A stretch of 64,000 nucleotides of DNA from Burkholderia sp. Ax-1719 (GTDB lineage Bacteria > Pseudomonadota > Gammaproteobacteria > Burkholderiales > Burkholderiaceae), in assembly GCF_011753055.1 (NCBI RefSeq), contig NZ_VWWJ01000015.1, forward strand, positions 124,001 to 188,000, in the 5' to 3' direction. This document shows, in pieces, positions 46,349-55,171 of this stretch (position 1 is the stretch's first letter; every line of letters starts with the position of its first letter). The notes below the pieces were generated by a model that did no database searches, was not told the DNA's origin, and saw only the letters and a list, made by a program, of their open reading frames with translations. A program made the position numbers and the translations under genes.

Positions 46349-47314
46349 ATGGAAAACAAACCGCATGCGTTCTGGGCCGGCCTCTTCACGATCGGTCTGC
46401 TGGCTGCGATCGCGCTGGCGGTCTTCTTCTTCAGCGCCGATCATCGGGTGCGCGTGCCTTATGACCTGATTTCGCACAGCAGCGTAACCGGGCTGTATCC
46501 GGACGCCGCCGTGCGCTATCGCGGCATCGACGTGGGCAAGGTGCAGTCGATCCAGTTCGACCCGCATCAACCGGGCGCGATCCGCATCCGCGTGCTGATC
46601 GACCAGAAAGCGCCGATGACGCGCTCGACCTTCGGCACGCTCGCGCTCCAGGGCGTGACGGGCATCGCCTTCGTGCAACTCGACGACAACAATCTCGATC
46701 TGTCGCCGCTGCCGTCGTCGGAAAAGCAGGTGGCGGAAATCCCGCTGCGTCCCGGCCTGCTCGACCAGCTCCAGCGGCGCGGCGATGCGCTGCTGCGCAA
46801 GCTCGACAACATCGCCAGCGACGTGGACGCGATGCTCAGCGAAGACAACCGCAAGCAGGTGATGCAGACGGTGGCGACGCTGCAGCAGGCCGCGAGCAGC
46901 GTGAACGTGCTGGCGCAACAACTGCAGCCCACCACCCAGCGTCTGCCCGGCGCGGTGGCCGATCTGCAGAAGACGCTGGAATCGACCAATCAGCTCGTCA
47001 CGATGCTGAACCGTCCGGACGGCCCGTTCCAGGTCAACCTGAACAAGGCCGGCACGGCGGCGCAGCAAGCCGGTCAGGCGCTGGCGTCGATGAACGAGTC
47101 GATTCAGGAACTGTCCGCGCGCGTGGGTTACGACACGCTGCCGCGGGTCGATTCGCTGACCGATGACGTGCGTTCCGCGATGCGCTCGGTGGACCGCGCG
47201 GCCGGGACGTTCACGACCAGCCCGCGCAGCCTGCTGTTTGGCGGCGCGCCGCTGCCCGCGCCGGGACCCGGAGAACCGGGTTTCTCGTGGCCGGCCGGTT
47301 CGGCTGGAAAATAG
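46349..47314 (+). CDS. mlaD: MCE-domain substrate-binding protein (MlaD family)
   Basis: A 321-residue protein with one N-terminal membrane helix (FWAGLFTIGLLAAIALAVFFF). A single periplasmic MCE domain (about residues 35-115, VTGLYPDAAVRYRGIDVGKV) follows, then a long helical region with heptad-like spacing (about 120-270). The long helices suggest a needle- or tunnel-forming MCE protein of the PqiB/LetB kind rather than the short MlaD. It presents lipid to the permease. It is third in the transporter operon, about 100 bases after the ATPase gene. Confidence 0.9.
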   Translation: MENKPHAFWAGLFTIGLLAAIALAVFFFSADHRVRVPYDLISHSSVTGLYPDAAVRYRGIDVGKVQSIQFDPHQPGAIRIRVLIDQKAPMTRSTFGTLALQGVTGIAFVQLDDNNLDLSPLPSSEKQVAEIPLRPGLLDQLQRRGDALLRKLDNIASDVDAMLSEDNRKQVMQTVATLQQAASSVNVLAQQLQPTTQRLPGAVADLQKTLESTNQLVTMLNRPDGPFQVNLNKAGTAAQQAGQALASMNESIQELSARVGYDTLPRVDSLTDDVRSAMRSVDRAAGTFTTSPRSLLFGGAPLPAPGPGEPGFSWPAGSAGK

Positions 47315-47520
47315 GGCGCGGCCCCGGACGTCCTCACGCATTCCCGATCGGCGCGGTCTGGCGAATTTTGTGAGGATTCGCGCGAACTGTGGCGCTGCAA
47401 CATAGTCGGAGTACCTTCGACGTTTGCCTTGCCGCACGGATCGCCGCATCGGCCGGTCGCATCAAGCGAAGCGCACGCAACAACCTGGCAACACGCCAGC
47501 AGCACACAGAAGGAACCGCC

Positions 47521-48150
47521 ATGTCACGCCAAGCCACATCGTTACGTCCGCTCTTCGGCCTTGGCCGCGCCTTGCTGGCCGCGCTTGCCGTCGGCACGCT
47601 GGTCGCGGCGTGCGCCGGCAACCAGGCCGCGCTCTCGGACATCCGCTACGACCTTGGGCCGATCGAAGCGCAGCCCGCGCCGCCGTCGCTGCCGCCGCTC
47701 AAGGTGCTGGAGGTGAGTGCGCCGGCCACGCTGGATAACGACGGCATCCTCTATCGCATCGGCGATGCGCAGCGCGAAAGCCGTTACGCCAACAGCCGCT
47801 GGAGCATGTCGCCTGCGCGCCTGCTGACGCTGCGACTGCGCACGTCCTTGTCCTCGCACGCCACCGTGCTGTCGGGCGGCGACGCCGTGCCCGCGCCGAT
47901 GCTCAAGGTCGAACTGACCCAGTTCGAGCAGGTGTTCGACAATTCGGAATCGAGTTCCGGCGTGCTGGCCGCGCGCGCGACGCTCATGCAGGGCGGCAAG
48001 GTGATCGCGCAGCGCTCGTTCATCGCGCGCGCGCCGGCCAGCTCGCAGGATGCGGCGGGCGGCGCGGCTGCCCTGCGCGCGGCAAGCGACGATTTCGCGG
48101 GCCAGATCGGCGCGTGGCTGAGCGTGCAGGCCTTCGCCGGCACGCCTTGA
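47521..48150 (+). CDS. ABC-type transport auxiliary lipoprotein (PqiC-like)
   Basis: A 209-residue lipoprotein. The lipobox LVAAC places the lipidated Cys at residue 31 after a basic/hydrophobic signal sequence. The mature part contains the auxiliary-lipoprotein family pattern YDLGPIEAQP, NDGILYRIGDAQRESRYANSRW and LKVELTQFEQVF. Partners of this kind sit in the outer membrane and complete MCE transport pathways. It ends the MCE operon, taking the place that MlaC and MlaA have in other systems. Confidence 0.9.
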   Translation: MSRQATSLRPLFGLGRALLAALAVGTLVAACAGNQAALSDIRYDLGPIEAQPAPPSLPPLKVLEVSAPATLDNDGILYRIGDAQRESRYANSRWSMSPARLLTLRLRTSLSSHATVLSGGDAVPAPMLKVELTQFEQVFDNSESSSGVLAARATLMQGGKVIAQRSFIARAPASSQDAAGGAAALRAASDDFAGQIGAWLSVQAFAGTP

Positions 48151-48229
48151 AGGATGCAGCGCGTGCCGCGCGGCTCACGCCTTAAGCGGCACATGCGGCA
48201 CATGCTGCACAAGCGGCAAGAGCAGTGAA

Positions 48230-49462
48230 ATGAGCGGCGACAGCGCTTCGAATCCTCCACCCCCAATCTCGCCGGGCAGCGATAGCAGCGAAGCCCGCGA
48301 CCCCCGCGCGCCCGACGTCTTGCCGCGTCACGCCTCCACGCTCTCGCGCCAGTCGTTCGCGCTTTATACCGCGCTGATCGTCTACGGTTCCTGGTATCCC
48401 TTCTCGGGCTGGCGCTCGCTCGGCCTGAGTCCGCTTGCTTATCTCGGCGATCCGTTTCCGAAGTACTGGACCGCCTTCGACGTCATCACCAACGTGCTCG
48501 GCTATATGCCGTTCGGCGCGCTGGCGGTGCTCGCCGTGTGGCCGCGTTGCCGGGGCTGGCTGGCGGTCGTGGTCGCCACGCTGGGCGGCACGCTGCTGTC
48601 GGGCGTGATGGAAGCGGTGCAGACGTATCTGCCCACGCGCGTCGCTTCGAATCTCGATCTCGCCACCAACGCGCTCGGCGCGCTGCTGGGCGCGGCGCTC
48701 GCGGCCCCGCTCACCGGCGCGGTGCTGGAGCGCGGCTTTCTGCGGCGGCTGCGCTTTCGCTGGTTCGAGCGCGACGCCGGCGCGCTGATGGTGCTGGCCG
48801 CGCTCTGGCCCTTCGCGACGATGTTTCCCGCGCCGCGCCTCTTTGGCATGGGCGACTGGCCGCGCGCGCTGTGGCAGCGCTTCGACGCCTCGATGCAGGA
48901 CGCCGTGCTTGCGTGGACGCCCGCCGTCTGGCATCTGCGCACGCTGCCCGACGCTCTGGCTGCACGCCTGCCGGAGAGCGACTGGGAGGCGCTCGTCACC
49001 ACGCTCAACCTGTTCGGTGCGGCGGCTTTCGCCTCCCTGCCGATGCGCGAGCGCGCCCCGCGCGCGCGGCTGATCGTGGTGCTGCTCGCGGTCACGGTGG
49101 TGGTGAAAGCGGGCGCGACCTTCCTGCAATCGCAAAGCGGTCTGCTGTTCGACTGGGCGACGCCCGGCGCGCTCGCGGGCCTCGTCTGGGGCACGCTCGC
49201 GGCGTTTCTGGCGCTGCGCCTGCCGCGCACGGCGCGTGCTGCGGCGGCGACCGTGGCGCTGGCCGTCGCGCTCGTGCTGGTCAATCTGCTGCCGGTGAAT
49301 CCGTATTTCGATGTCGTGCTGGCGGATTGGCGTCAGGGCCGCTATCTGCATTTCAACGGGCTGGCGCGCTGGCTCGCCTGGATCTGGCCCTGGCTGGCGC
49401 TCGGCTGGACGGCGTTTTCGCTGGAGCGCGCGTGGCTCGCAAGGCGCGCGCGTGCGAAGTAG
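48230..49462 (+). CDS. VanZ-family membrane protein
   Basis: A 410-residue multi-spanning membrane protein. The N-terminal half matches VanZ (LIVYGSWYPFSGWRSL, VITNVLGYMPFGALAVLAV, SGVMEAVQTYLPTRVASNLD and ATNALGALLGAAL), with further membrane helices in the C-terminal half. VanZ gives low-level teicoplanin resistance in enterococci; in Gram-negative bacteria the role is unknown. It starts 79 bases after the auxiliary lipoprotein and may belong to the same transcript. Confidence 0.88.
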   Translation: MSGDSASNPPPPISPGSDSSEARDPRAPDVLPRHASTLSRQSFALYTALIVYGSWYPFSGWRSLGLSPLAYLGDPFPKYWTAFDVITNVLGYMPFGALAVLAVWPRCRGWLAVVVATLGGTLLSGVMEAVQTYLPTRVASNLDLATNALGALLGAALAAPLTGAVLERGFLRRLRFRWFERDAGALMVLAALWPFATMFPAPRLFGMGDWPRALWQRFDASMQDAVLAWTPAVWHLRTLPDALAARLPESDWEALVTTLNLFGAAAFASLPMRERAPRARLIVVLLAVTVVVKAGATFLQSQSGLLFDWATPGALAGLVWGTLAAFLALRLPRTARAAAATVALAVALVLVNLLPVNPYFDVVLADWRQGRYLHFNGLARWLAWIWPWLALGWTAFSLERAWLARRARAK

Positions 49463-49624
49463 CCCAACGCTCAAGGCAGCGCCCGCACCACCCGCGCCGA
49501 GCCGGGAAGGTTCACGCCGCGCTCGCTATAATCGACCGCATCCCATCCATTGCTGCAGCCGGAGCATCGCGCGGGACGCGCCGCGCGAGCATCATCGGCT
49601 CATCTCCCCACTGGTACGCCTGCC

Positions 49625-49960
49625 ATGACCGATTCCTTCTACAAGCACCACGTCTTTTTCTGCCTGAACCAGCGCGACCCCGGCGCGGAACGTCCGAGCT
49701 GCGCAAGCTGCAATGCCCAGTCGATGCAGGAATACGCGAAAAAGCGTGTCAAGCAGCTGGGCCTGGCAGGTCCGGGCCAGGTGCGTATCAACAAGGCCGG
49801 CTGTCTCGACCGCTGCGAGGAAGGCCCGGTGCTGGTGGTGTATCCGGAAGGCACCTGGTACACCTACATCGATGAAAGCGACATCGACGAGATCGTCGTT
49901 TCGCATCTGCAGAACGGCCAGCCGGTCGAGCGCCTGATGATCGACCGCAAGGACGTCTGA
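49625..49960 (+). CDS. Thioredoxin-fold (2Fe-2S) ferredoxin
   Basis: A 111-residue protein of the thioredoxin-like [2Fe-2S] ferredoxin family. Cys13, Cys26, Cys29, Cys60 and Cys64 are available; FFCLNQRDPGAERPSC and INKAGCLDRCEEGPVLVVYP are the family motifs. It carries electrons for unknown partners. A TATAAT box lies at 49527-49532, about 90 bases upstream. The hydrolase gene follows after 39 bases, so the two may be co-transcribed. Confidence 0.92.
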   Translation: MTDSFYKHHVFFCLNQRDPGAERPSCASCNAQSMQEYAKKRVKQLGLAGPGQVRINKAGCLDRCEEGPVLVVYPEGTWYTYIDESDIDEIVVSHLQNGQPVERLMIDRKDV

Positions 49961-49999
49961 AACTCGCCGCGCCCATAAAACGTAAAAAACCGCAGAACG

Positions 50000-50632
50000 A
50001 TGAACGCACAAACCGAGAAGTTTCATATCGACGGCCCGGTCGGCACGATCGAATGCGCGCTCGACCGCCCGGACGCCGGTACGCCCGTGCGCGGCATCGC
50101 GCTGGTCGCGCATCCGCATCCGCTGTTTGGCGGCACGATGGACAACAAGGTCGCGCAGACGCTCGCGCGCACGCTGGTGCAACTGGGCTACGTGGTCTAC
50201 CGCTCGAATTTTCGCGGCGTGGGCACGACGGCCGGCACGCACGACAACGGCATCGGCGAGCAGGACGATCTGCTCGAACTGATCGAGTACATGCGTGCGC
50301 AGCCGGGGCAGGGCGACGTGCCGCTCGTGCTGGCGGGCTTCTCGTTCGGCACCTTCGTGCTGTCGCACGTGGCGAAGCGCTATCTGGAAGCGGGCGGCGC
50401 CATCGAGCGCATGGTGTTCGTCGGCACGGCGGCGAGCCGCTGGGAAGTCGCGCCGGTGCGTGACGACACGCTCGTGATTCACGGCGAACTCGACGATACC
50501 GTGCCGATTCTCTCGGTCTACGAATGGGCGCGCGAGCAGGAGCTGCCCGTGGTCGTGATTCCGGGGGCGGAACATTTCCTGCACCGCAAGCTGCACATTC
50601 TCAAACGCATCATCGTCGATGCCTGGCGGTGA
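50000..50632 (+). CDS. Alpha/beta hydrolase (dienelactone-hydrolase-like)
   Basis: A 210-residue hydrolase of the small family typified by ALVAHPHPLFGGTMDNKV near the N-terminus. The nucleophile elbow is LAGFSFGTFV, the acid lies in IHGELDDTVP and the base in PGAEHFLHRKL. RSNFRGVGTTAGTHDNG is also characteristic. These proteins are widespread beside ferredoxin or cell-wall genes in betaproteobacteria; the substrate is unknown. Confidence 0.88.
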   Translation: MNAQTEKFHIDGPVGTIECALDRPDAGTPVRGIALVAHPHPLFGGTMDNKVAQTLARTLVQLGYVVYRSNFRGVGTTAGTHDNGIGEQDDLLELIEYMRAQPGQGDVPLVLAGFSFGTFVLSHVAKRYLEAGGAIERMVFVGTAASRWEVAPVRDDTLVIHGELDDTVPILSVYEWAREQELPVVVIPGAEHFLHRKLHILKRIIVDAWR

Positions 50633-50976
50633 ATTTTTTGTCTGGCGAGGCAGCGCGCGCCGCTCGCAAGGCGCGCGTTTGCCGTGCGAAGCCGATCGTC
50701 AGAAATACTTGAGAAAAAGTTGAGAAGCACGCCGAAAAATACGAGCGCGAAATACGCGACGCGTGAAAAATGCACGACAGGTACGCGCAAACGTGTGGCT
50801 TCAACGAAAAACGCCCCTACGTGGCGCGTATAATGAGCGCTCTTTTTGCGGCAGCCGCGCCCGTCTGGACACTGCGTTCAGGCGCGTGAGCGAGGCCCCG
50901 CAATCCGGCTCACCCGACTGTGCGCCGCATGGCGCGCAACGTTCGTCCTGACCCCAATCCCGTCCGATCTGAACCT
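50633..50976. promoter_or_regulatory. Upstream region of the DD-carboxypeptidase gene
   Basis: About 340 bases without a gene. A perfect TATAAT lies at 50829-50834; no good -35 box is at the right distance, as is common in these GC-rich genomes. The leader would be about 140 bases. Confidence 0.55.
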
Positions 50977-52179
50977 ATGCGTTTTCTCTCCAACGGCCAG
51001 CAGTCCTCCTTCGTTTCCCCTTCCCTCGTTCGCACCCTCACGCTCGGCGCTACGCTGCTCGCGAGTGCATCGGCCTTCGCGCAGGTGCCGCCGCCCGCAG
51101 TGAACGCGCGCTCGTGGGTGCTCGTCGACGCCACCGCGAATCAGGTGCTCGCCTCGGGCAACGCCGATGAGCGCGTCGAACCGGCATCGCTCACCAAGCT
51201 GATGACCGCGTACCTCACGTTCGAGGCGCTGCAGACCAAGAAGATTTCGATGGAACAGATCGTCACGCCGAGCGAAGCCGTTCGCCGCGTGAAGACCGAC
51301 GAATCGCGCATGTTCATCGAAGCGAACAAGCCGGTGTCGGTGCACGATCTGGTCTACGGCATGATCATCCAGTCGGGTAACGACGCGGCGATCGCGCTGG
51401 CCGAACTGGTCGGCGGCAGCGAGTCGAACTTCGTCAACATGATGAACGCCGAAGCGCAGAAGCTCGGCATGGCGCACACGCATTTCGCCGATGTGAACGG
51501 CATGCCCGACCCGAATCACTACACCACGGCGGGCGACCTGGCTACGCTGTCGGCGCGCCTGATCCGCGACTATCCCGAGTACTACAGCATCTTCTCGGTC
51601 AAGGAATTCAAGTACAACAACATCAAGCAGCCGAACCGCAACCGCCTGCTGTGGATCGACCCGACGGTCGACGGTCTGAAGACCGGCCACACGCAAGCTG
51701 CCGGTTACTGCCTGATCGCCTCGGCCAAGCGTCCGATGGCGGGCGGCGGCGATCGCCGTCTGGTGTCGGTGATGATGGGCGAGCAGAAGGAGCACGACCG
51801 GGTGCAGGACAGCCTGAAGATGCTCAACTACGGCTATAGCGCCTACGACACCACGCGCATCTACGGCGCGAACCAGGCGGTCGCCACGCCGCGCGTCTAC
51901 AAGGGCGCAGAGGACAGCGTGAAGGTCGGCGTGAAGAAGGACCAGTTCGTGACGCTGCCGAAGGGCGCGGCCGACAAGGCCAAGCCGCAGATCGAGATCA
52001 CCAGCCCGCTGATCGCGCCGCTCGCGGACGGCCAGCAGGTCGGCACCGCGAAGTTCGTCGGCGCGGACGGCAAGGTGCTCGCGCAGTTCCCGCTGGTGGC
52101 CCTGCAGGCCGTGCCGCAAGCCGGCATCGTCGGCCGCGTGTGGGATTCGCTGATGCTCATGTTCAACAAGAAGAAGTAA
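50977..52179 (+). CDS. dacC: D-alanyl-D-alanine carboxypeptidase (PBP5/6 type)
   Basis: A 400-residue periplasmic serine peptidase that trims the terminal D-Ala from peptidoglycan pentapeptides. The signal peptide ends near ASAFA. The three active-site motifs are complete: Ser71-Leu-Thr-Lys74, Ser133-Gly-Asn135 and Lys235-Thr-Gly. A C-terminal beta domain and an amphipathic anchor (GRVWDSLMLMFNKKK) follow. The D-amino-acid aminotransferase gene begins 18 bases later, suggesting that released D-alanine is recycled. Confidence 0.95.
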   Translation: MRFLSNGQQSSFVSPSLVRTLTLGATLLASASAFAQVPPPAVNARSWVLVDATANQVLASGNADERVEPASLTKLMTAYLTFEALQTKKISMEQIVTPSEAVRRVKTDESRMFIEANKPVSVHDLVYGMIIQSGNDAAIALAELVGGSESNFVNMMNAEAQKLGMAHTHFADVNGMPDPNHYTTAGDLATLSARLIRDYPEYYSIFSVKEFKYNNIKQPNRNRLLWIDPTVDGLKTGHTQAAGYCLIASAKRPMAGGGDRRLVSVMMGEQKEHDRVQDSLKMLNYGYSAYDTTRIYGANQAVATPRVYKGAEDSVKVGVKKDQFVTLPKGAADKAKPQIEITSPLIAPLADGQQVGTAKFVGADGKVLAQFPLVALQAVPQAGIVGRVWDSLMLMFNKKK

Positions 52180-52197
52180 ATCCGCAGGGCGCGCGTC

Positions 52198-53196
52198 ATG
52201 TCCCCGATTTCGACGAATGAAGCCGCTGGTCAGTTTGAACCGCTGGTCTGGCTCAACGGCGAACTCACGCCGCTTTCCGAAGCGCGCGTGCCGGTGCTCG
52301 ACCGCGGCTTCATTTTCGGCGACGGCATCTACGAAGTCGTGCCGGTCTATGTGCTCGAATCCGGGGACGCATCGGGCGCGTCACAAGCAGTGCGTGTGCC
52401 GTTTCGCATCGCCCAGCATCTGGCGCGGCTGTCGCGCTCGCTCGACAAGGTGGGCATCGCCAATCCGTTCGACGAGGCGGGCTGGCGTGCGCTCATTGCG
52501 CGCGTGATCGAAGCGAACGAAGCGGCGGGCGCCCTGGCGCGCGACGCGCACGCCAACGTCTACGTGCAGGTAACGCGGGGCGTTGCGAAGCGCGGCCACG
52601 CGTTTCCGGCGGGCGTGACGCCCACGGTGTTCGTGATGGTGAATCCGCTCGTGATGCCGGGCGCCGCGCAACGTGCGGCGGGCGTGGCCTGCGTGACGGC
52701 CGAAGATCGCCGCTGGCTGAATTGCGATATCAAGGCTACATCGCTGCTCGGCAATGTGCTGATGGCGCAGAACGCCGTCGAGCATGGCGTGTTCGAAACC
52801 ATCCAGCTACGCGACGGGTTCGTCACGGAAGCTTCGTCGTCGAATGTGTGGATCGTGAAGGACGGCGTGCTGTACGCGCCGCCGCGCAGCAACAAGATTC
52901 TCGAAGGCATCCGTTACGGGCTGATCGAGGAGCTGGCGCTGGAGTGCGGCCTGCGCTTCGAGGCGCGCGAGATCGACGAAACGGCGCTGCGCAGCGCCGA
53001 CGAACTGCTAGTATCCTCGGCGACCAAAGAAATTTTGCCGGTTGTTGCGCTCGACGGCGCGACGCTCGGAAACGGCAAACCGGGGCCGGTTTATGCCGCG
53101 CTCTACGAGGCTTATCAGCGTGCCAAGGCACGCGAGGCGCGTGCGGTGCATGCAGCGCTCGCCGCGCAGAACACGCTACAGGAAGTGGAAAAATGA
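52198..53196 (+). CDS. dat: D-amino acid aminotransferase
   Basis: A 332-residue class IV PLP aminotransferase converting D-alanine plus 2-oxoglutarate to pyruvate and D-glutamate. The PLP lysine is Lys179 in LNCDIKATSLLGNVLMAQ, which matches the D-amino-acid branch rather than branched-chain enzymes. RGFIFGDGIYEVVPVY and the RSNKILEGIRYGLIEEL phosphate region are also present. It overlaps the DUF493 gene by ATGA and follows dacC closely. Confidence 0.92.
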   Translation: MSPISTNEAAGQFEPLVWLNGELTPLSEARVPVLDRGFIFGDGIYEVVPVYVLESGDASGASQAVRVPFRIAQHLARLSRSLDKVGIANPFDEAGWRALIARVIEANEAAGALARDAHANVYVQVTRGVAKRGHAFPAGVTPTVFVMVNPLVMPGAAQRAAGVACVTAEDRRWLNCDIKATSLLGNVLMAQNAVEHGVFETIQLRDGFVTEASSSNVWIVKDGVLYAPPRSNKILEGIRYGLIEELALECGLRFEAREIDETALRSADELLVSSATKEILPVVALDGATLGNGKPGPVYAALYEAYQRAKAREARAVHAALAAQNTLQEVEK

Positions 53197-53501
53197 CTGC
53201 ATCACAGAACAATCCCGCGGTGATTGGCGCGGGCGCCGAAGCCAAGGAATCGCTGATCGAATTCCCCTGCGATTTCCCGATCAAGGTGATGGGCAAGACG
53301 CATCCGGAATTCGAATCGACCATGATCGCGGTGCTGCGCGAATTCGACGGCGGTTTCGACGAAACCATCATCGAAAAGCGCCCGTCGAGCGGCGGCAACT
53401 ACACCGGTCTCACGGTGACGGTGCGCGCCACGAGCCAGGCGCATCTGGACGATATCTACCGCGCGCTCACCGGTCATCCGATGGTCAAGATCGTGCTGTA
53501 A
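53193..53501 (+). CDS. DUF493 (YbeD-family) protein
   Basis: A 102-residue small ACT-like protein of the YbeD family. IEFPCDFPIKVMGKTHPEFE and the terminal YRALTGHPMVKIVL are family marks. In enteric bacteria ybeD sits between dacA and lipB; here the D-amino-acid aminotransferase intervenes and lipB lies 1.7 kb on, so the ancestral neighbourhood is largely kept. A regulatory or binding role is supposed, not proven. Confidence 0.93.
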   Translation: MTASQNNPAVIGAGAEAKESLIEFPCDFPIKVMGKTHPEFESTMIAVLREFDGGFDETIIEKRPSSGGNYTGLTVTVRATSQAHLDDIYRALTGHPMVKIVL

Positions 53502-53532
53502 CGAAGACTGACGCGTTCGGCGTCGTTTCGTG

Positions 53533-53561
53533 AAAAAGGCTGCCTTCGGGCAGCCTTTTTT
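53533..53561. terminator. Bidirectional terminator with a TTCG tetraloop
   Basis: AAAAAGGCTGCC and GGCAGCCTTTTTT form a perfect stem around TTCG, between the convergent DUF493 and LysR genes. Confidence 0.92.
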
Positions 53562-53588
53562 CATTTGCGCGGGCGATGTAGACCGTGC

Positions 53589-54566
53589 TCAAACCGTATC
53601 GCCTTCGCTGGCGCGCAAGGCGGCTGCGGCGGCGGTCATCAGCGGTCCGGCTTCGCAGGCGTCTTCGTACAGGCGTCTGAACCGCGCCACTTCGTCGAAG
53701 ACCCACGCGCGAAAAGCCTGCACGCGCTCGGTTTGCAGGCGCTGCGGCGTGCTGATGAAGTAGTAGCGCCACGGGCTGGGCCCGTCGATGTCCTTGAACA
53801 GGCGCACGAGCCGGCCGCGCGTGATCTCGTGCATCGCCAGCGAGCGGCGCACCAGCGCGATGCCCTGGCCGTCCATCGCCGCTTGCAGCAGGTTCGACGA
53901 ATCCTGATAGAGCACGCCACGCTTGGGCTCGGGCATGTCCTGCATGCCGGCGGCGTCGAACCACGGCCGCCAGAGTTCGTCGTCCGAGCGCAGCAGCGGC
54001 AGCTGCGTCATGTCGCGCGGGTTGTCGGGTAGCTTGCCGTCGCGGAAATCGGGCGAGCAGGCCGGGAAGAAGATCTCGTCGAGCAGCAGTTCGGCGTGCA
54101 GGCCCGGATAGTGGCCGTAGCCGAAGCGGATCGCCACGTCCACATCGTCGCGCGCGAAATCGGTGAGCGAATTGGTGGATTGCAGCTCGACGTCCCACTG
54201 CGGATTGGCTTCGATAAACCGGCCGATGCGCGGCGTGACCCAGCGCGCCGCGAACGACGAGAGCATCGACACCACCAGACGCCGGTCGCGATCGCCCGCG
54301 CGGATTTCCTGGGTGGCGTGCGCAAGCTGGTTGAGCGCGTCGCGCACCTGGCCGGCGTAGCGGCGGCCCGTGTCGGTGATGCGCACGCGCTTGCCGTCGC
54401 GCGTGAAGAGCGACACGCCCAGTTCCGCTTCGAGCGCGCGAATCTGGTGGCTCACCGCGCCGTGGGTGACGAAGAGTTCGTCGGCGGCGCGCGAAAAGCT
54501 TTCGTGTCGCGCGGCGGCTTCAAAGGCCTTGAGGGCGTTCAGCGCCGGAAGTGTGCGCAGGTCCAT
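53589..54566 (-). CDS. LysR-family regulator, GcvA-like
   Basis: A 325-residue LysR regulator of the GcvA branch. The opening LPALNALKAFEAAARHESFS with DELFVTHGAVSHQIRALE and LFTRDGKRVRITDTG is typical of that group, as is the MLSSFAARWVTPRI start of the effector domain. I use the ATG giving MDLRTLPALNAL. It is divergent from the DUF2917 gene with about 100 bases between, and a TCAC-N6-GTGA inverted repeat in that gap could be its operator. Confidence 0.92.
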   Translation of the reverse strand: MDLRTLPALNALKAFEAAARHESFSRAADELFVTHGAVSHQIRALEAELGVSLFTRDGKRVRITDTGRRYAGQVRDALNQLAHATQEIRAGDRDRRLVVSMLSSFAARWVTPRIGRFIEANPQWDVELQSTNSLTDFARDDVDVAIRFGYGHYPGLHAELLLDEIFFPACSPDFRDGKLPDNPRDMTQLPLLRSDDELWRPWFDAAGMQDMPEPKRGVLYQDSSNLLQAAMDGQGIALVRRSLAMHEITRGRLVRLFKDIDGPSPWRYYFISTPQRLQTERVQAFRAWVFDEVARFRRLYEDACEAGPLMTAAAAALRASEGDTV

Positions 54567-54665
54567 CGTACTTTTTCTCACATAGCCGTGAAAAATGATC
54601 GTTTTACCCGATCCCTTGTGCTGTCTAGGATTGTAGCCATCGGAGCAGGACATTCGGAGGCTGAA

Positions 54666-54992
54666 ATGAGAGAAATTTCTTCAGATATCACGTTCGAAGT
54701 CGAGGCGAATCAAGTCGCATCGGTGCGTGTTTCGCGCAGCACCCGGCTGACGGTGCACTGCGGCGCCGTGTGGGTAACACGCAGCGACGACACGGCCGAT
54801 TACTGGCTGGAGCCTGGCCACACGCTGCGTCTGCGACGCGGCGAACGGCTGTGGATCGGCGCGGAGCAGGGCGCGGCCGCGTGGGTGGCGTTTGCCACGC
54901 CTTCGCGCATGGGCGAACGCACGCTCGACTGGGCCGCGCGGCAGGCGGCGCGCCTCGGACTGCATGCCGGCGACGGCTGGCGTACCGTTTGA
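54666..54992 (+). CDS. DUF2917 domain-containing protein
   Basis: A 108-residue protein of the DUF2917 family. It reads as a small beta-barrel (VRVSRSTRLTVHCGAVWVTR, DYWLEPGHTLRLRRGERLWI) with an Ala-rich helical C-terminus. GGAGG lies 7 bases before the ATG. DUF2917 genes are often found beside LysR-type regulators, as here. Function is unknown; a sensor or cupin-like role is possible. Confidence 0.87.
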   Translation: MREISSDITFEVEANQVASVRVSRSTRLTVHCGAVWVTRSDDTADYWLEPGHTLRLRRGERLWIGAEQGAAAWVAFATPSRMGERTLDWAARQAARLGLHAGDGWRTV

Positions 54993-55171
54993 CACGCACG
55001 GTGCGTTTCACGGTCGCGGACGCCCATCGGATGGGGCGTCCGCGATGTCGCCTTTGACGCTCGCGCAACCGGCTTGCGACGGCGTGTCACTTGCGCGTTA
55101 TGGCGGATATCCGTGCAAAGACCGCAGACCCCTCGGCGCGCTCGGCCCGAATTGGGTAAACTCCGGACATC

